Positions 5,702 through 8,551 of a stretch of DNA of 8,551 nt are shown one piece after another (the first letter of the stretch is position 1; each line of letters starts with the position of its first letter). This DNA is from Cellvibrionales bacterium (lineage in GTDB: Bacteria > Pseudomonadota > Gammaproteobacteria > Pseudomonadales > JAHEGP01): NCBI GenBank assembly GCA_024645065.1, contig JAHEGP010000127.1:1-8551 (forward strand). Direction: 5' to 3'. The notes below the pieces were generated by a model that saw only the letters and a program-made list of their open reading frames with translations, ran no database searches and had not been told where the DNA came from. The position numbers were made by a program, and so were the translations under genes.

Positions 5702-6340
5702 GTGTTTCCTAGGATAGCTATTGGCGTAGCCGCGATTGTACTTTCCGGTTGTAATCTTTACCCGTCGGAACCACAGGGTGTCGAACAGGCTCCTCCAGTG
5801 CTTCCCGAGCCTGCCATAGTTGCTCCGGTGCAGTGCCCGGAGCCCGAGCCGGTTGTCTGTGAATGCCCGGAACCCGAGAAAGTAGTGATCCCGGCTCCTC
5901 CCCCCGAGCCGTGTACCGTTGGCAAGCGAGATATGCTGATCATCGGCGGTAAGGAGCACGTCGAAGTGGACGAAACCGGCTTGGTTGTAATAGCGCGCGT
6001 TGATACCGGTGCTAAAACCTCCTCCCTGAGTGCAGAGGACGTGGTCGAGTTTGAGCGCGACGGCAAGAGCTGGGTGCGCTTCAAGTTTGACCCTGGGGAG
6101 AAAAGGCCTGCTGTGACAATCGAAAAGCCTGTCGAGCGCAGGGTGCGGATCAGGCAACATCTGGATGATTACCAGCGCCGCTACGTGGTCGAGGTGCGCC
6201 TGCGGCTGGGGGAGCTGGAGGAGATTATCGAGGTCTCGCTGAGCGATCGGTCAGACTTTGAATACCCGATCCTGATTGGTCGCAATTTCCTGACCGATAA
6301 TGCGGTAGTTGATGTTTCAAAGCAGTTTACAGCAGACTAG
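5702..6340 (+). CDS. Retropepsin-like aspartic protease lipoprotein (RimK-associated 'zinc protease' family, PF05618)
   Basis: This family was first labelled ATP-dependent zinc protease but has the retropepsin fold. From the GTG start the protein has 212 residues. A lipoprotein signal (1-16) ends in the lipobox LSGC with C17 as lipid anchor. A Pro/Glu/Cys-rich stalk (about 21-71) contains two tandem 10-residue units beginning CPEPE and cysteines at 45, 53, 55 and 71. The protease domain follows, with catalytic D101 in ARVDTGAKTSS and the partner ILIGRNFL motif (190-197). No HExxH-type zinc site is visible. One DTG per chain implies that the active enzyme is a dimer. GTG 5702 is chosen because AGGGGA (5690-5695) lies 6 nt upstream and it gives a clean lipoprotein signal. 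ATG 5651 would add 17 residues and has its purine tract only 2 nt away. It is the first gene of an operon with the 7TM protein and ATP-grasp ligase. The substrate is unknown. Confidence 0.88.
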   Translation: MFPRIAIGVAAIVLSGCNLYPSEPQGVEQAPPVLPEPAIVAPVQCPEPEPVVCECPEPEKVVIPAPPPEPCTVGKRDMLIIGGKEHVEVDETGLVVIARVDTGAKTSSLSAEDVVEFERDGKSWVRFKFDPGEKRPAVTIEKPVERRVRIRQHLDDYQRRYVVEVRLRLGELEEIIEVSLSDRSDFEYPILIGRNFLTDNAVVDVSKQFTAD

Positions 6341-6358
6341 AAGGGTTGCGGTGATGCT

Positions 6359-6391
6359 CTCGCGGAGCGAATATCGTTCCAGCGTTGCGAG
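6359..6391 (+). promoter_or_regulatory. Intercistronic hairpin in the operon
   Basis: GGAGCGA-ATA-TCGTTCC (6364-6380) forms a 7-bp stem with one G-T pair. CTCGC (6359-6363) directly before it can pair with GCGAG (6387-6391), extending the structure with a 6-nt bulge. It lies in the 136-nt gap between the protease and the membrane protein and has no T tract, so an mRNA processing or stability role is more likely than termination. This gap holds no gene. Confidence 0.4.
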
Positions 6392-6476
6392 CTTGCCGAT
6401 GCCGCCCTGGAATGAGAATAAATAAGCATCAGGACTTAATCTGGTCGGTACTGTCCAGCCGGCGATCGAGGGTTTT

Positions 6477-8000
6477 ATGTCTTCCCGTACACAGGTCTAC
6501 TTGGTAGCTTTGCTGCTAGCGGCAGTGGGAATTGGTTTCACTATTTATAAAGTGGCGGTGCTCGGCTTTCCATTTCTGCCCGGTGAATCGAAGGATGTCT
6601 GGACCCTGGAGTCCAAGATCACCTTTGATCCCACAGGGGGGCCGGTTGAAGTGTCCCTGGCCTTGCCCGACCCGCGCAGTGATTGGGTGGTGCTGGATGA
6701 GTACTTTGCCTCGTCGGGATTTGGCTTTTCTGTTGAAGAGCAGCGTGGGCAGTCCAGGGCAGTCTGGTCGCGTCGCGAAGTGGCCCGTTCCCCGGCCCTG
6801 TATTACAAATTGCAGGTATACCGCGGGGTAAGCCGGGGCGCCGACACCGCTCCGCCAAAAAATATCGAAAAGCCGGTGCTCGATGACGATTTCGAGGAAG
6901 CGGCGGAGCAACTGATTGCAACCGTTAAGGCCCAGTCAGCCGAGCCGTTCAGCTTTACCCGGATTTTGCTCCAGCGACTGAACGAAGAGCAAGATGGCAG
7001 CCAACGGGATGTTGTATCGTTGCTCTCTTCGGAGTCCCGCTCCCCGGCAAACGTTGCGATCGAGCTACTGGGTCTGGCGGGAATTCCCGCGCGTATCGTG
7101 AGGGGCATTTTTCTGGAAGACGGCAGGCGCAGGCAGTCGCCGAGCACCCTTATCGAGGTCTGGGATGGCCATCACTGGGAGCAATTTGATCCTGAATCAG
7201 GCAAGCGCGGCCTGCCGGCAAACTTCTTTATGTGGCAGCGTGGCGGGGTTTCCCTGCTGGATGTCGTCGGGGGCAAGAACTCAAGGGTTGAATTTGCCAT
7301 CCTCAAGAATACCCTGCCCGCCCGTTCCGTCGTGATGATGGAGAACCGAGACCAGCGCGCAGCCCTGATTGACTTCTCGATCTATGCCTTGCCGGTAGAG
7401 CAGCAGGGCGTATTCAAGCACTTGCTGCTGATTCCCATCGGCGCCCTGGTCGTCGTATTTCTCAGGGTTGTCGTCGGCATCCCTACCTCGGGAACCTTCA
7501 TGCCAATCCTGATCGCACTGGCTTTTATCCAGACGACCCTGGGAGCCGGGTTGATAATCTTCCTTCTGGTTATCGGGGTCGGACTCTGGATTCGTTACTA
7601 CCTGAGTTATCTAAGCTTGCTCCTGGTTGCGCGAGTGTCAGCGGTGGTGATAGTGGTGGTCGCGATTATGGCCGCCCTGAGCGTGTTCAGCTACAAGCTG
7701 GGTTTCAACCAGGTGCTGACCGTCACCTTTTTCCCCACCATCATTCTCGCCTGGACCATAGAGCGCATGTCAATCCTGTGGGAGGAAGAGGGGCCCAAAG
7801 AGGTATTCAAACAGGGTGGCGGCAGCCTGTTGGTGGCTGTGATCACCTACCTGGTCATGATGCTGCCCGTGGTTGCTCACCTCACTTTCAACTTTCCCGA
7901 GCTGCTGTTGGTGGTATTGGGTGTGATCCTGGTCATCGGCCAGTACAGTGGCTATCGCCTGTCGGAGTTCTACCGCTTCCGCCACATGAAGGGCGCCTGA
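6477..8000 (+). CDS. Inactive transglutaminase-like protein fused to seven transmembrane helices
   Basis: A 507-residue inner-membrane protein of the family described as inactive transglutaminase fused to 7 TM helices. An N-terminal signal anchor (about 7-29) is followed by a large periplasmic region (about 36-312). The transglutaminase-like fold lies about 140-245, seen in IELLGLAGIPARIVRGI and LIEVWDGHHWEQFDPESG. The catalytic Cys and His are missing: the Cys position reads SPANVA (189-194), and no active-site HAW motif precedes IEVW. The whole protein contains no cysteine. Seven hydrophobic segments follow at about 315-333, 340-356, 357-376, 380-402, 411-428, 449-468 and 473-490, with a short basic tail. 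ATG 6477 has GAGGG (6468-6472) 4 nt upstream. The stop is one base before the ATP-grasp ATG, so the two are probably translationally coupled. The dead fold may bind a peptide or amide rather than cleave it. Confidence 0.93.
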   Translation: MSSRTQVYLVALLLAAVGIGFTIYKVAVLGFPFLPGESKDVWTLESKITFDPTGGPVEVSLALPDPRSDWVVLDEYFASSGFGFSVEEQRGQSRAVWSRREVARSPALYYKLQVYRGVSRGADTAPPKNIEKPVLDDDFEEAAEQLIATVKAQSAEPFSFTRILLQRLNEEQDGSQRDVVSLLSSESRSPANVAIELLGLAGIPARIVRGIFLEDGRRRQSPSTLIEVWDGHHWEQFDPESGKRGLPANFFMWQRGGVSLLDVVGGKNSRVEFAILKNTLPARSVVMMENRDQRAALIDFSIYALPVEQQGVFKHLLLIPIGALVVVFLRVVVGIPTSGTFMPILIALAFIQTTLGAGLIIFLLVIGVGLWIRYYLSYLSLLLVARVSAVVIVVVAIMAALSVFSYKLGFNQVLTVTFFPTIILAWTIERMSILWEEEGPKEVFKQGGGSLLVAVITYLVMMLPVVAHLTFNFPELLLVVLGVILVIGQYSGYRLSEFYRFRHMKGA

Positions 8001-8001
8001 T

Positions 8002-8551
8002 ATGGACTTTATCTCGCCCCGTCGACTGACAGAATTGGGCATGCTTGGGATGAACAAGCGCAATGTCAGTGTTATTGGCAAATGGAACCAACGCAAGAAT
8101 TATCCGCTGGTGGATAACAAGCTGAAGACCAAGCTTATCGCCCAGCAATATGGCATGGCGGTGCCGGAGCTCATCGGTACGATTTCGCACCAGTTTGAAG
8201 TCAAGCACCTGCGCAAACACCTTGGCCTGGCGCGCCAATTTGTCATCAAACCGGCCCAGGGTAGCGGCGGCAAGGGTATCCTGGTCATCGTAGGGCGCAG
8301 CAAGGGGCGCTATTTCAAACCCTCCGGCGTCGAGCTGTCGATCCGGGATGCGGAGCGGCATGTCTCGAATATTCTCAGCGGACTCTATAGCCTCGGTGGT
8401 CGCAACGATGTAGCCATGATCGAGTCGCTGGTGAAGTTCGACGAGGCGATGTCCTGCTACAGCTACGAGGGTGTGCCGGATATTCGGGTGGTGGTGTATC
8501 GTGGTTACCCGGTTATGGCGATGATGCGCTGCTCTACCCATTCCTCCGATG
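8002..8551 (+). CDS. Alpha-L-glutamate ligase-like (RimK-related) ATP-grasp protein, 5' part
   Basis: The first 183 codons of a cytoplasmic ATP-grasp carboxylate-amine ligase; the window ends inside the gene. The start MDFISPRRLTELGMLGMNKRN and the block YPLVDNKLKTK (34-44) are typical of the RimK-related ligase subfamily found beside 7TM-transglutaminase genes. The ATP-binding Gly-rich loop is FVIKPAQGSGGKGILV (80-95), with K83 and K91 likely contacting phosphates. E141 in VAMIESL is a probable adenine or hinge contact, and D160-R162 in DIRVVV is the DxR element preceding the metal-binding part, which lies beyond the window. AAGGG (7989-7993) lies 8 nt before ATG 8002, inside the end of the preceding gene. 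RimK itself adds glutamate to ribosomal protein S6; this subfamily's acceptor is not known to me. Confidence 0.93.
   Translation, partial: MDFISPRRLTELGMLGMNKRNVSVIGKWNQRKNYPLVDNKLKTKLIAQQYGMAVPELIGTISHQFEVKHLRKHLGLARQFVIKPAQGSGGKGILVIVGRSKGRYFKPSGVELSIRDAERHVSNILSGLYSLGGRNDVAMIESLVKFDEAMSCYSYEGVPDIRVVVYRGYPVMAMMRCSTHSSD

Noticed and set aside
5597..6160. Minus-strand open frame of 187 codons
   Set aside because: It overlaps the lipobox, stalk and DTG motif of the retropepsin gene in antisense, with no motifs of its own.
7933..8541. Minus-strand open frame of 202 codons at the right edge
   Set aside because: It is antisense to the 7TM C terminus and the ATP-grasp motifs; His/Arg-rich composition is typical of a shadow frame.

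Overview
The window (about 8.5 kb, moderately GC-rich) looks like chromosomal DNA of a marine-type gammaproteobacterium. The evidence is a cytochrome c5 with signal peptide, an AspC/TyrB-type aminotransferase, a CCA-encoding tRNA-Arg and an ATP-grasp/7TM/retropepsin operon typical of gammaproteobacteria. The order or genus cannot be fixed from this sequence alone. There are no transposases, integrases, phage genes or CRISPR arrays.

Layout. (1) 172-909, minus strand: a calcineurin-like metallophosphoesterase whose best ribosome binding site points to an ATC start at 924. (2) 1008-1667, plus: a caffeoyl-CoA O-methyltransferase-type SAM enzyme, divergent from gene 1. (3) 1727-2953, minus: a large alpha/beta hydrolase, convergent with gene 2. 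(4) 3125-3298: a stable-RNA-type promoter, tRNA-Arg(CCG) and a long hairpin terminator. (5) 3238-3595: two tandem, diverged units. Each starts with a copy of the tRNA 3' end, passes through a terminator-like hairpin, and carries an 88-nt core with conserved hairpins. The arrangement recalls the repeats after E. coli tyrT. (6) 3717-4907: an aspartate/aromatic aminotransferase. (7) 5015-5437: cytochrome c5 with its own TATAAT promoter element and a strong terminator. (8) 5702-8551 (window end): a three-gene operon encoding a retropepsin-like lipoprotein, a membrane protein with a catalytically dead transglutaminase domain plus seven C-terminal helices, and a RimK-like ATP-grasp ligase (cut by the window edge).

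The first genes look like unrelated housekeeping or accessory enzymes in single-gene units. Only the last three genes are clearly a system. The ATP-grasp enzyme is predicted to form an amide or peptide bond in the cytoplasm. The 7TM protein may present or sense a peptide-like ligand across the inner membrane. The DTG protease is tethered by a lipid and a Pro/Glu/Cys-rich stalk in the periplasm. This combination is conserved and has been predicted from comparative genomics to be a peptide-modification or peptide-tagging system, but I know of no established substrate. It and the tRNA-linked tandem repeat are the two most interesting parts of the window.
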